From Lunularia cruciata (lineage: Eukaryota; Streptophyta; Marchantiopsida; Lunulariales; Lunulariaceae), in the NCBI GenBank assembly GCA_948567375.1, contig OX419760.1, forward strand, positions 58,590,001 through 58,654,000: a stretch of 64,000 bases of DNA, in the 5' to 3' direction. The position numbers and the translations under genes were made by a program. Below, one piece after another: positions 46,501 through 57,542 of this stretch (within the stretch, counting starts at the first letter, position 1; each line of letters begins with the position of its first letter). The notes beneath the pieces are model-generated. The model was not told where the DNA came from and did not search any database. It saw only the letters and a program-made list of their open reading frames with translations.

Positions 46501-47238
46501 ACTTGGGAATCTGATCTCTTTGGCTTGGGGCCGGACTTGTACATAAGGCTCAGTGCTGTTGTCACTAGTGTTCCTTCATTCTTTTGTGTAGTACAAGCTT
46601 TGATTACAACTAAAGAGTGCTCTTACTTCTTTGCAAGTTCTATGTACTACGTTTTGCATGTTATTTCAATGTCTAATCAAGAATAGAGGTGAGGAATTTC
46701 ACAGTAGGTCTTCAATGCTTAGTGCCAAGCAGGTACTCGCCCCTGATTAGGGTGTGCATGAAGAATTCAGAGGAGTGAACTCGTGCAACAAGTGGATTGG
46801 GAAGCTCACTGTGCAGGTGCTACTATGGAATCAAAAAATTTAGACAAGAAGTAGCATGAAGCTTAGTCTTGCAAGTTGTGCCTTTTGGGAAGGGTAGAAT
46901 ACATTTGCAAGTATTGCATCTTTGGAATGGAATGGCACTCAAAGTTGGATGAACCATCACCTTGAGGAGAAATCCCAGCTAGATTTTAGATTGGAAGTGA
47001 TTAGTTTTGTGATTTTCTTTTTGCTGTAGTGCACCACAAAGGGTGGTATTATACTTTCTTGGAGTGTTTTCTGCCCAAAATGTTAAACATGAGATAATAA
47101 ACAAACTAAGATTTGGTGACAAGTATATGTTTGACTTCACTTTCAAGCATTTCAGAAAAGTATACTTGTGGCTTGTGAGAACAAAATATTAGTATTGACT
47201 ATACTATGAGTAAGTTGACACTGAGCTGAGCTGTCACA
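43544..47238 (+). repeat. Element C 3' LTR (3695 bp)
   Basis: TGTGGTGCTCCCATTTC...GAGCTGTCACA. It starts directly after the polypurine tract. The flanking CCAAT (47239-47243) would be the target duplication, but no matching 5' end was found. It carries an LTR-internal ORF relic homologous in layout to that of element B. Confidence 0.8.
44460..46165 (+). pseudogene. LTR-internal ORF relic, element C
   Basis: Frames 44514-44888, 44785-45177, 45519-45962 and 45963-46163 are pieces of one gene. ATYLAPIVVKYYMGMNLLIM aligns with PHYFLPFVAYFYFGLNLL of element B. It is followed at a similar distance by a basic LLKAPKRKNT patch, a long acidic Glu/Asp segment and a coiled-coil region rich in Lys, Glu and Leu (KLSALQQENQELKSRSAIVE). 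The order of parts is the same as in element B, so a shared ancestral protein is likely. Frameshifts near 44.88 and 45.6 kb and several stops inactivate it. Confidence 0.6.
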
Positions 47239-48311
47239 CCAATCTATGGGACATCCCATAGGCATCCCCCTACGGTGGCAAACGTGGGCTAAGTGAAACC
47301 CCTACTATACTATTGTGAACCAGTGTTGGTTGGAACCCGATCGTTGTTCTTCCATAAGTCCGGCAAGATCCCGGGGCTCACGTGTTGGACAAGTCCACGA
47401 TCATGGCCGTTTCATTCACAAGTCGATGTAACCTTCTTTGTGCTGGTCAGACTGAGTTCTGAAGGTGGAATTTTTGCCAAAGTAACATTTTGCCTATTGT
47501 CCTTATGTTCGTTCTTTCCTGCAGCTCACTAGCAGCTTCACGATAAAGACGCAAGATATGTACAGAGCTGATAAAAAGGTCGTTTCTTTACGTACTTCAG
47601 GGCATCAACTTTGTATATCACTTTTATGGAAACCACAATAAAAGCTGTAACACAAAAGCTTCACTTCAGGGTACGTGTTTGTTATATATCACCGAGTTGA
47701 GCACTGATTAATTGACACTTAAATTCGGAATTCAAGCTGGAAGCTTTGATCGGAAGTCAGAAAAATACTGAGTAGCCTGAGTGAGTAACCTAGACGCACT
47801 CAAAGAGTAATTACTTCGAGTAATTACTTAAAGATAAGACATGGTTCTGGGTGAGGGATAAGATATTAGATTCCCACAGCGTACATGACTTTTGTAGCTA
47901 TACTTCTTTATACTTATACTGCATTCTCCCTCAGGATTTACTGTAACAGCTCCTACAGTCCAGATCTTTTCTAGTGATGTCTAACTCAAGAGGAAAGATT
48001 TAATTGTACAGCGCTTTCCATAAGAAATCTCCAGAAGACAGATTTCTTTAGAACCACGTGGTGGATATTTAGTTCATGGTATAATCGATTGATTTTGATA
48101 ATCCTGACACTCATCCAACTAGTAATGTCGAGCCCGTCAGATTCGCTCGTATCGGTAAAAGGTTCACTAACAGACTTACTACGTGTGAGCAGTTTTTTTA
48201 GCCATCAATATTGTATTCACGGTCCCTCTACTTGCTCGATTCACTACTGTTTAGCAGCTCCTTGGGATGGGACGGAATGATTTCATATATGTTTCTCCAT
48301 AAATTGAATCT
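47239..48311. other. No recognisable gene
   Basis: About 1.1 kb after element C. A frame at 47293-47532 (+) has no domain. The flank begins with the short palindrome TATGGGACATCCCATA. Confidence 0.4.
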
Positions 48312-48885
48312 GTCATTCTCACACTCATACTAAGTAACATATTTTAAATAAAGTGTGTCCATTGCTCTAGAGTACGGGGGACGCGTGTAATTCACAAGCA
48401 ATCACATTACACGATACTTCTTTAGATGCTCCAATTGTTTGTAGTTTGTACTAGTTATTTGTAGATTGTATTATTTACATAACTCTACATCTTAGTTGCG
48501 GGGCCGGGCAGATTTCTCATATTAATTCTATTGGGGCCATTGCTCTAGAGAGTTCAGTGGAGAGTGTAATTCACAAGTAATTACACTAGATGGCACTTCT
48601 TCAGATGCTCCAATTATTTGTAGATCGTACTAGTTGTTTGTAAATTGTATTATTTGCATAGCTCTACATCTTAGGTGCTGGCGGGTAGATTTCTCATATT
48701 AACTCTATTGAGACTTAAGCACATTTTATCCATTTTGTCTCACCTTTGTTCGCCTTGATAGAGTCTTCCTATCCTTACATAGGTGCAGCCGGCAGATTTC
48801 TCATATGGACTCTATTGGAGCTTAACCTCATTTTATCTATGTTGTCTCACCTTGATTAGGTCTTCCCATCCTTCGTGGTATCTGC
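48312..48885 (+). mobile_element. Three head-to-tail LINE 3' tail fragments
   Basis: Segments of about 48312-48535, 48536-48780 and 48781-48885 each match the 3' tail of the LINE at 1120-1400. Shared landmarks are TCCATTGCTCTA, CAGATTTCTCATATT/ACTCTATTG and GTCTTCCCATCCTT. Each begins at a different point upstream but ends in the tail. No coding sequence is intact. Confidence 0.75.
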
Positions 48886-49623
48886 GTGGTCGCCCTTATA
48901 GATAAACTGAAAACTATAACTAGTTTTGTCTATACGATTTTTATTCATTTTCCGTGGTTGCTTAAACTTCAGTGATTTTGTAATATCTTTCCACGCATGT
49001 AAATATATCGTAGGCTTGATTTTAGAAATAAATTCCCCCACCAAATTCTGAAGTGATACTTTACATGTGCTTTCCAAATGCAACTAAAGCTCAAGGTGCT
49101 GTCGAAATTGGATGTGTTGACCTCTTGAACATATTTCTACTACTTTAAAGTGATTGTTCAGGAGCTGCCCACCTGTCTTGCATCTACAATAGTGGCTATT
49201 CGTGCACTCGTGGCAATTTACCTTCCCGGTCCATTATTTGATACAGTCGTTAAAACCAAATTACAACAATACTCCAAGATAGGCAATTGTTTAAGTGATA
49301 AGTTCATCGGAATTGATTAGAACCAGTCTACGGAGAAGAGCTTGTCTGCAGTAAAATATAGGAAGTGAAACCTCTTTAGAACAATCTCTGAGGGGATTTC
49401 AAATCAAAAACTTCATTAGATCTCTTATTTGTCTATAACCTAAAAAAAGAAGTTCTCCTCTCGTTTCTCGCCGGAGTTTTATCTCCGTAAGATTTACCTC
49501 TGGAGGACAGTCCCTCCTATATACAAGTATGATCTGCTTCTGAATCAGCTCATCATCAATGATGTGCCACAAAGTTTGTCAAGCTGATGAAGCCTTGTAG
49601 AAGACCTTGAACAACACAATGCT

Positions 49624-52034
49624 TCAGGTGTGTAAAGTTAGACGCTCAGCTGGGTCATCGGGACACCGCTCGGTATTTGTCATGCGACGTGCAACCTCAA
49701 GGAGAGCAAGAGAGAGTGCTCCACTTACGAATTTTGGGAAGACTAAGACCCACAGTACATGAGCCTGAATTGCAACAGCATTACGGAGAAGCACCATATC
49801 AGGGAATTCTGTGAGCAGACAAAAATTCAGAAGCGATCAGTATACATGGTACAATAACCTTGTTTCTTAACATCATAAAAGAAACTGGAAAGAGCTAGTA
49901 TTGTTCACCGTCCTTGAGTGATTGCTATTTCTACTGGTTACAAGAAAACTTCTGACAAGATGCTTGACTACTTGATCTGAACATGGAGACCTCACCAAGT
50001 CCTGTTTTACCTTGCCTGGTACGTACGTGGGTGATCATGAAGCTCAGGAAAAACTTTCTCTGTGGACCATCCACTCAGGATCAAAATGACCTCGGATCCT
50101 GTGTATAATTAGTCTCTATGGTTCGTCTCATCTCATGGTAAGCATCCACTGGGCTTACCATCACCAGATTGATCTTGTAGTTGTTCACATCTGTAATTTG
50201 CTCTTGTAGTCGGGAAGAACTTGCCTGCAGAATCATAATCACCATGAAAATAGGTCGATCAACCTGAGCGTCGGAGCATGATCGGTAAAAATTAAGGTTA
50301 CACCTACCAATCACCTAGAAGTTCAGGTACTGAATTTGCTGAGTGTCCAAGTTCAAACATACCTCTGGATTACTGGAAGATTGCTTCAAGATTAGCCTCA
50401 TCGTGACTTTCATAATAGCCTTTTCAATCCTGTCGATGCGAATCGAAGCTTTGGTTCTCCTGACAATTGACCAGGGAGAGGAAAGCTCCCCTAACAAATC
50501 TGTGCCACGTTGAAGCTCTCTCTTCAACTCTTCCACATGTATCTGTACTGCTTGTGGGAGATCATATTCGACCTGCTCTGACGGGAGTATCTCTTTTAGA
50601 TCAGCCTCTGCACAAAAGTTCGGCCCATGAGACTGGCTCTAGATCTAGGGTTGGGTTGATATCCGCGGCAACTGGAATCCATTCTAGACACCTCGATGGA
50701 CAACCCTCTACCATGGACTGGATAGAGATGAGAATATTACGCCGATTGTACATGTTAATTTGCGTAAGGAGAAACTGGATTCCGATCGAGTACCAGATCC
50801 TTCACTAAAGAGGAGAAGGTGTCTGAGTGGTGATTTGCAGCTGCAAATCACCACATCATTCTAAAAATTATCCCACTTGTGGGAGACCTCTCTAGAGTGA
50901 CACAATTTACTGACTGACCATGATAAACTAGCAATTGTTCTGGTGCCGACAAGTCCCCGCAACCCGGCTAAGGATGGAGAGTCGAGTCCGCGCTGGCCAA
51001 GGATGGAGAGTCGAGTCCGCGCTGGTCGGTATGCCGCAATCTGAACTCCTCACCGGACCACTCACTCGGTAGATAGGAGACCAGTCAATCGTTAAGAGCG
51101 ATGGGCGGGTGTACAAAGGGCAAGAATGTGTTCAACGCGTGCTGATGATTCGCGTTTATTAAGAGTTTCTCGTCCAAGATCAATAATTATAATAATTTAT
51201 CTCTGTCACGACAATGTTTGAAAACATTACCCAGACTTCTGGGCCAAATTATAAACTCGTTGGCCCAGGTTGTAAATTCGTTGAGTGCATCAATGTAGCG
51301 CGCGTGTGGCCTCTAAGGGCACCACAGACCTATTATTGCTGCAAACTTCCATCGGCTAGACGCCGAGAATCCCTGTAATAAACTGGCTACAAGGACAAGA
51401 GATGTGCACAAAGAGCTCATTTTGGTTCCAGAATGTTCGAACGAATTGGGAAATCGTAGAGATGATCCTTCCTTAGAACGCGCAATATAAGCAAGAAGAA
51501 GGTTATCAGCTCGCGGAAAGTCCCGGGTGAAATGGCCGAGGGTTAAAAAGTGGTTTTAGGTGGTGCTGGAGCTCTGTAGGCACGCCATGACTGCTGATAG
51601 TAAGGAAGGACACATGATTTTGTGGATGCAGACCGCAGGCATAAGCCACAGGCTGTTGAGGTTGTTGATTATCGATCATCACCCAAGGAAATGGTGGAAT
51701 CTGAAAGCGGAGATGGGCAATTCTTATAATACGAAAAACTCTACAATGATCTACGAATCTAGAAACTTCAATGATGTAAGTTCAACAACCTGAGCCTGAG
51801 GTATTGATGTCAAATATACATAATTGCCTCTGAAGGTGATTGAAATGTAAACGTTCATGCCAAACAGTTACTCCTGCTTCGGGGAGATCTACAATTCTTA
51901 CCGATCTCTTTGATGAAGATGCAGAATTTCTCGGTCTCTTCCTTGTGCTTGAGAACCTTCTCCTGAAGGTGGGCGATGCTTTCGAGAAGGTCCCACAGGG
52001 AGCGGAGAAAGGGGACGCTAGTTAAAACTTCCAT
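49624..52034 (-). CDS. Helical-bundle (RPW8/MLKL-like) N-terminal protein gene, probably truncated
   Basis: Spliced model by eye. Exon 1 is 52034-51902 (ATG at 52034; donor GTAAGA), exon 2 is 50607-50363 (donor GTATGT), exon 3 is 50224-50159 (donor GTAAGC). A further coding-looking exon at 49808-49624 ends in TGA. Exons 1-3 join in phase. Exon 1 encodes LLESIAHLQEKVLKHKEETE and exon 2 VEELKRELQRGTDLLGELSS, amphipathic helices. Their spacing resembles the four-helix N-terminal domains of plant MLKL-type kinases and RPW8 proteins (inference). The last exon has SLALLEVARRMTNTERCPDD, similar to a kinase C-terminal helix. The kinase core is not seen, and the phase between exon 3 and the last exon does not match, so an exon is missing or the gene is truncated. 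Confidence 0.45.
50942..51026. repeat. Short tandem repeat in intron 1
   Basis: AAGGATGGAGAGTCGAGTCC with GCGCTGG follows itself twice at about 969-1027 of the 50-51 kb interval (unit about 31 bp). It lies in the long first intron of the helical-bundle gene. Limits are approximate. Confidence 0.6.
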
Positions 52035-52862
52035 TCAGTGGCAAGTTCTGACGTGACATCTCCCACATTGGACTTCGCCACACGAATAGATCTCAGTGTC
52101 ACTAACTCCAGAGGATATTCAGAGAAGATTGCACAATATAGCCTCCCTCCAAATTTGTTTGATGGTGAAGTAGGCAGAATTTCTTCCTCATGTGATGAAT
52201 CACTGATCTTGATCACGTCAAAATGGGCGTTGCGATGCAAGCTAGAATTGCGTCGCTTGCCATCTTCAACATTCGAACAAGCTTTCCCTCTGCGGGGGCC
52301 GAACCAAATCAGACGAATTTGAACAGAGATTGTGCTTAGTTAGTTTCAGCCTTCGATACTTCAGTACAGCACAGAAGCGCCTTCGCACCCTCTTTCCTGC
52401 CTTCGGGGAATCGGAACAACTTTACGCTTACAGTCTCTGTCTACCAGCTCGATTGAAGAGTCTCTAAGGTTTAGAAGTCTTGATTGTATTGGAACCTAAA
52501 ATCTCGATATGTGTAACATACTGAGCAATTTTTAATACTTATAATTTTATTGTATTTATAATTATATCATTATAAGAGTATAAATTTAAAATAAAATTAA
52601 TAATAAAATCTATATTTACAATTCTGAATATAGAGAAAACATGTGGGAAATTGGCTAACCTGGCTCCCATTTTTTTATACAGGCTGGATTACAGATCTAG
52701 ATCTCGTTTGCGTTCAATTAGGTCAGCTCTTTGACTTTCTTGGTCCAAACAAGATTTACTGTCCTGTGCTAGTTACTACCCGGTGGCTGATTATCTACTG
52801 TCATCTTCTGTCAGAATTAAACCATACGAATCGCTGTGTTAGTCGTGGGATATTTAACCGGT
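51559..52862. repeat. Segmental duplication, copy 1 (first exon and promoter)
   Basis: About 1.3 kb is duplicated at 55252-56515 in the same orientation. The block covers the start of intron 1, exon 1, and about 0.8 kb upstream of the ATG of the minus-strand gene. Exon 1 differs at only two of 133 positions between copies. The flanks have more differences and indels. Confidence 0.9.
52022..52240 (-). CDS. Conserved ORF overlapping the exon-1 start (possible uORF)
   Basis: 72 codons, read in another frame than exon 1. Its stop codon lies about 10 bases inside exon 1, so it overlaps the main ATG at 52034. The duplicate at 55911-55687 keeps the frame open (74 codons) in spite of indels that are multiples of three overall. 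It includes PLELVTLRSIRV and SELATEWKF in both. It could be an upstream ORF that dampens translation of the main frame, or chance. No family recognised. Confidence 0.3.
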   Translation of the reverse strand: MHRNAHFDVIKISDSSHEEEILPTSPSNKFGGRLYCAIFSEYPLELVTLRSIRVAKSNVGDVTSELATEWKF

Positions 52863-54944
52863 AAGTAGTTTCGTGTTTACGCGATTCACACGGCTCTTTC
52901 GGTGGCCCATTAAAAGACAAAGTCCGGCAACTATAATTCGGTCGGGATCTTAGACGGAGCTCATATGCACATCAGGTACGTTTGATGGCCCATTAAAAGA
53001 CAAAGTCCGGCAACTATAATTCGGTCGGGATCTTAGACGGAGCTCATATGCACATCAGGTCCGTTTGACGTTCAAACCCTCCGCCGGAGTCTATACGTCA
53101 GGCACTTCTAGGTCCGTTTGAGTTCACTCGAACGAAAAATTTTCTAAATTGATGGGTGGGTGATATAACAAACAATACAATTTTCACAATTTTTCGTTTT
53201 GTTCTTCTATGACAGGTTAAGTTTAAATTATCCGTGAGAGAGCCTATTGCCTTTCCAAGCAAATACATAAATGATTTTAATTTTTGACTTTCGAGATTGA
53301 CCACAAATGGAATAATTCTTTTCTATCCAGAACCAGTTCCAGAACTCGCTGGAACTCGGGTGCAGTATCTTCTTTTTGTTCAGAAATTCTTTTTCCCTCC
53401 ACAACGTGGTTAATTCCATAAAATTTTCTTTTTGGACTTAATGGAATAATTATTTGCTATCCAAAACCAGTTCTTGAACTCGGGTGCAATATTTTCTTTT
53501 TGTTCAAAAATTATTTATCCACTTGATAATGTGGTTAACTTTATAAATTTCCTATTTTAGATTCCATTAAAAAAACCATGAGATTATAAAAATTCATCTT
53601 AATTTATGAGAGAGGATTAATAGCTGAACCCAATGAATCCTTTTCTATTCAAAAATGTACTTTTCTCTCCAAAATGTATGTGAGAATAAAACATATTGAT
53701 ATTTACAAGTCCCAAATTCTTTACTTGGCATACCCTAGTTGGAAAACGGGTTACTTGTTAGCATCAGTCAATGATACAAAATGACCTGTCACCGCAAGTA
53801 TATTTATATGATACAAAATGACCTGTCCCCGCAAGTATATTTATATGTGTGACGCACATCCAAGTTAATTGCCGGACCCGGTGCCCTCCCATGGATATTT
53901 GAAGATATTCTTTCTATCAATGTTTAAAAGTCTAAAAGACGTCAAAACTGTCTGACATCACCGAGCCATGTGAGGTGGCCTTCTCTCCGACTCCAGTGGC
54001 CCACTAAAAGACAAAGTCTGGAAACTAAAATTATAATGGAACTCGTATGCATGTCAGGTCTGCCTGACATTCAAACCCTTTGCCCGAACCTATGCCTCAG
54101 GCAGCTCTAGTTCGGTTTAGTCCTCTCGCACGATAAATTGTCTAGGTTAATGGGTTGGGTGATATAACTGACAATAGAATTTTAATTCTTCCACGAGTTA
54201 AGTCTTCCACGAGAGCGAGCCTATCGCCACTCCCAGCAAATACATAAACGGTTTTAATTTTTGACCTTCGAGATTGAACACAAATGGAATAATTCTTTGC
54301 TATCCAGAACCGGTTCCGGAACTCGGATGCAGTATCTTCCTTTTGTTCAGAAATTGATTTTCCCCTCGTCCATGAAATTTTCTATTTTGGACTCAATGGA
54401 ATGATTTCTTTGCTATCCAAAACCGGTTCCTGCACTCGGGGTGCAATATTTTCCTTTTGTTCAAACATTATTTCTCCCCTCGATAATTTGATTAACTCTA
54501 TATAATTTTCTATTTTGGATTCCATTAACCAAAAGACCATGAGATATTAAAAGTTCATCTTAATTTATGAGAGAAGATTAATAGTTGAATCCAATGAATT
54601 TTTTTCTATTAAAAAACATGTGAGAATCAAAAAATATTCATATTTATAAATCCTGAATTCTTTATTTATCATACCCTAGTTGGAAAACAGATTACCTGTT
54701 AACACCAGTCAATAATACAAATAACCTATCATCGCAAGCAGGAGTATTTATATGTGTGACCTGCGTCAAAGTTAATTAACGGACGCGTGCCTTCCCATGG
54801 ACATCTAAAGATACTCTTTCTATCAATGTTTAGAAACCTAACGGACGTCAATTGCCGGGCGCGTGCCTTCCCATGCACACCTAAAGATACTATTTCCGTC
54901 AATGTTTAAAAACCTAACGGACGTCAAAACTGCCAAACATCATG
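52863..54944. repeat. Repeat-rich spacer between duplicated first exons
   Basis: No gene seen. Contents: an almost perfect 83-bp tandem pair (52903-52985, 52986-53068); a larger imperfect duplication (about 52.9-53.76 kb versus 53.99-54.72 kb); a 37-bp tandem pair (53771-53807, 53808-53844); and an imperfect about 78-bp tandem pair at 54.78-54.93 kb whose unit also occurs at about 53.88 kb. Confidence 0.8.
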
Positions 54945-55117
54945 GGAACGCGATTATCGTCGACTGGCAACATGCTATAAAACTCTTTTATATATGGCTT
55001 CAAATATTCAGTATCTCGAGACGTACACTCAAGCTATGACCTTGAGATGTGATAAGTTGATGGAAATAAAGAGAAGATAGTATATATAAGAGAAGAGAAG
55101 ATATTATATATACAGGG

Positions 55118-55146
55118 TTCACTAAAACAAAGATAGTTTTAGTGAA
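55118..55146. repeat. Hairpin, 11-bp perfect stem (copy 1)
   Basis: TTCACTAAAAC and its exact inverted copy GTTTTAGTGAA flank a 7-base loop AAAGATA. It recurs at 55204-55232 as part of a tandem repeat and, decayed, near 56660. Confidence 0.8.
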
Positions 55147-55203
55147 GAATATAACGAGTGCAGAAGGTAATAGAAATAACGAGAAGATAGTATATATCCA
55201 GGG

Positions 55204-55232
55204 TTCACTAAAACAAAGATAGTTTTAGTGAA
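55204..55232. repeat. Hairpin, 11-bp perfect stem (copy 2)
   Basis: Identical stem and loop to 55118-55146. Both sit in a tandem unit that ends ATATAACGAGTGCAGAAGGT just before the duplicated block at 55252. Confidence 0.8.
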
Positions 55233-55566
55233 GAATATAACGAGTGCAGAAGGTGGTGCAGAAGCTCTGAAGGCACGCCATGACACATGATTTGTGGATG
55301 CAGACCGCAGGCATAAGCCACAGGAGGTTGTTGATTATCGATCATCACCTAAGAAATGGTGGAATCTGAAAGCGGAGATGGGCAATTCTTATAATACGAA
55401 AAATATCTACAATGATGTACGAATCTAGAACTTCAATGATGTAAGTTCAACAACCTGAGCCTGAGGCATTGATGTCAAATATACATGATTGCCTCTGAGA
55501 ATGATTGAAATGTAAACGTTCATGCCAAACAGTTATTGCTGCTTCGGGGAGATCTACAATTCTTAC

Positions 55567-55699
55567 CGATCTCTTTGATGAAGATGCAGAATTTCTCGGT
55601 CTCTTCCTTGTGCTTGAGAACCTTCTCCTGAAGGTGGGCGATGCTTTCGAGAAGGTCCCGCAGGGAGCGGAGAAAGGGAACGCTAGTTAAAACTTCCAT
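55567..55699 (-). CDS. Duplicated first exon of the helical-bundle gene (alternative start exon)
   Basis: 133 bp, ATG at 55699, donor GTAAGA right after the exon, same phase as exon 1 at 52034-51902. It differs from it by one synonymous change and one Trp-to-Arg change. No own exons 2-3 were found between here and copy 1. It could therefore splice to the shared exon 2 at 50607, or be an orphan exon of a decayed duplicate. Both possibilities are inference. Confidence 0.45.
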
Positions 55700-55911
55700 T
55701 CAGTGGCAAGTTCTGAAGTGATATCTCCCACATTGGACTTCGTCACACGAATAGATCTCAGTGTCACTAACTCCAGAGGATATTCTGAGAGGATTGCGCG
55801 ATATAGCCTCCCTCCAAATTTGCTTGATGGTGCAGTAGGCAGAATTTCTTCCTCGTGTGATAAATCACTGATCTTGAGCACTACGATCACGTCAAGATGG
55901 GCGCGATGCAA
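55687..55911 (-). CDS. Duplicate of the conserved ORF overlapping the first exon
   Basis: 74 codons, counterpart of 52240-52022. Most residues are identical (HEEEILPT, KFGGRLY, SEYPLELVTLRSIRV). It ends inside the first exon copy in a different frame. Possible uORF; function unknown. Confidence 0.28.
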   Translation of the reverse strand: MHRAHLDVIVVLKISDLSHEEEILPTAPSSKFGGRLYRAILSEYPLELVTLRSIRVTKSNVGDITSELATEWKF

Positions 55912-56699
55912 GCTAGCATTGCGTCTCGTGCCATCTTCAACATTCGAACAAGCTTTCCTTCTGCGGGGGCCGACCCAAATCAGGTGAATTTGAACAGAGA
56001 CTTGTGCTTAGTTAGTTTCAGCCTTCGATACTTCAGTACAGCACAGAAGCGCCTTCGCACCCCCTTTCCTGGCTTCGGAGAACCGGAGCTAAACTTTACG
56101 CTTATAGTCTCTGTCTACCAGCTCGATTGAACAGTCTCTAAGGTTTAGAAGTCTTGATAATATTGGAATCCAAAGTCTCGAGATGTGTAACAGTGTAAAG
56201 TAATTTTTAGTACTTATAGTTTTATTTATTTATTATTAAAATATAATTTAGAATTAAATACCTAATTTTAAACTTTTAAATAAAAAAATTCAGAGGTGAA
56301 ATTGGGTAACCCGGCTCCTCTTCCTTCAGACAGAGTGGATTACAGATCTAGATCTCGTTTGCGTACAATTAAGTCAACTCTTTGACTTTCTTGGTCCAAA
56401 CAAGATTTACTGTCCTGTCCTAGTTACTACCCGGTGGCTGATTATCTACTGTCATCTTCTGTCAGAATTAAACCATAGGAATCGCTGTGTTAGTCGTTTG
56501 ATATTTAACCGATTTAGTGTCTATCTAAACGCGATTACAGACGCCTTGCAACATGCTGTAAAACTCTGTCATGTATGGCTTGAAAGATCCAGTATCTCGA
56601 GACGTACACTTTAAGCTATGATCTTGAGATGTGATAAAATGATGGAGAAAATAAACGAAACAAAGATTGTTTTAGTGAAGAATATAACGCGTTTTCACA

Positions 56700-57149
56700 A
56701 GATACAGTATTTACTTTAAAAGTATGCATTTTGGCAGGAATGGTTCCTGGCTGTTGTGAGCGGTTGTTAATTTCTACCCAGTTTTGATTAATCAATTACA
56801 AATTGTATTAGTTGTATTGACAAATGTAATTTGAATGAATATTCCATACCTTATTATTAGGGATATGCAGAATGATTTGCCTCTTGCTGTGAATTACTGT
56901 TTTATGGTTTAAGAAACTTCTGAAATAGTTATATTAGAGCAGTTTAGAGTAGACAAAGAATTTTGAGCTTATTAATTGTTATTTTATTTTCTAATGAGTC
57001 TTAGAATAGTAATTCTACGAATTAACGTTTTAGTTATAATCTAAAACTTGTTATTTTAGAAGCACCATCTCTGGGACATAAAAAAATTTATAAATTTCAT
57101 TCTACAACGAGAAAACGGTGAGCGATTTCTGGTTCAACAATGGCTGCAA
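56700..57149. other. No recognisable gene
   Basis: AT-rich spacer without domains or repeats of note. Confidence 0.4.
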
Positions 57150-57542
57150 GTGAAACTTTCAACTAAATTGAATAACGTATGCAGCAACTCACATCACATC
57201 TTCCCAGTGATAATTGGCTGTAAATTGAATAAACTATGCAGCAGCCCCACATCACATCTTCACAGTGCTAATTCTTTGTACGGAAAAAGGCGTCAAGATC
57301 TTTCAATTTCCAGTACCCCACCAATTACTTTTCCACATCCTGGGAAAGGATTCAATGGTGGTCAGATTGTAGGAAGCTACGTTCAAGCCGAAATGATTAA
57401 ATGCGCACGTTCAACTCGAGTTTTACACACTGCGCACTGCCACGGTATGCTATGTTGTCACAGGTTTCCAGTCGTGTTCCGCTACTTAACTCCGTGGTTG
57501 ACCGTGGTTGAACACGTCGAGTTCAACCACGGCGCTGAGTGA
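57150..57542 (+). other. Open frame without recognisable domain; internal repeat and hairpin
   Basis: A 130-codon frame, but it opens with GTG and no ATG lies near its start. Its first third contains an imperfect tandem repeat of about 52 bp (about 57166-57217 and 57220-57272). A perfect 12-bp inverted repeat (CCGTGGTTGAAC, loop ACGTCGA, GTTCAACCACGG) lies near 57503-57533. I do not think it is a protein gene. Confidence 0.3.

Larger units (their letters stand above)
55252..56515. repeat. Segmental duplication, copy 2
   Basis: Same order and orientation as 51559-52862. It is followed at about 56525-56690 by a second copy of the segment found at 54945-55252, so the duplication is part of a longer tandem pattern. 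Confidence 0.9.

Noticed and set aside
53098-53419. Minus-strand frames in the repeat-rich spacer
   Set aside because: They fall in imperfect tandem duplications whose other copy does not keep the frame.
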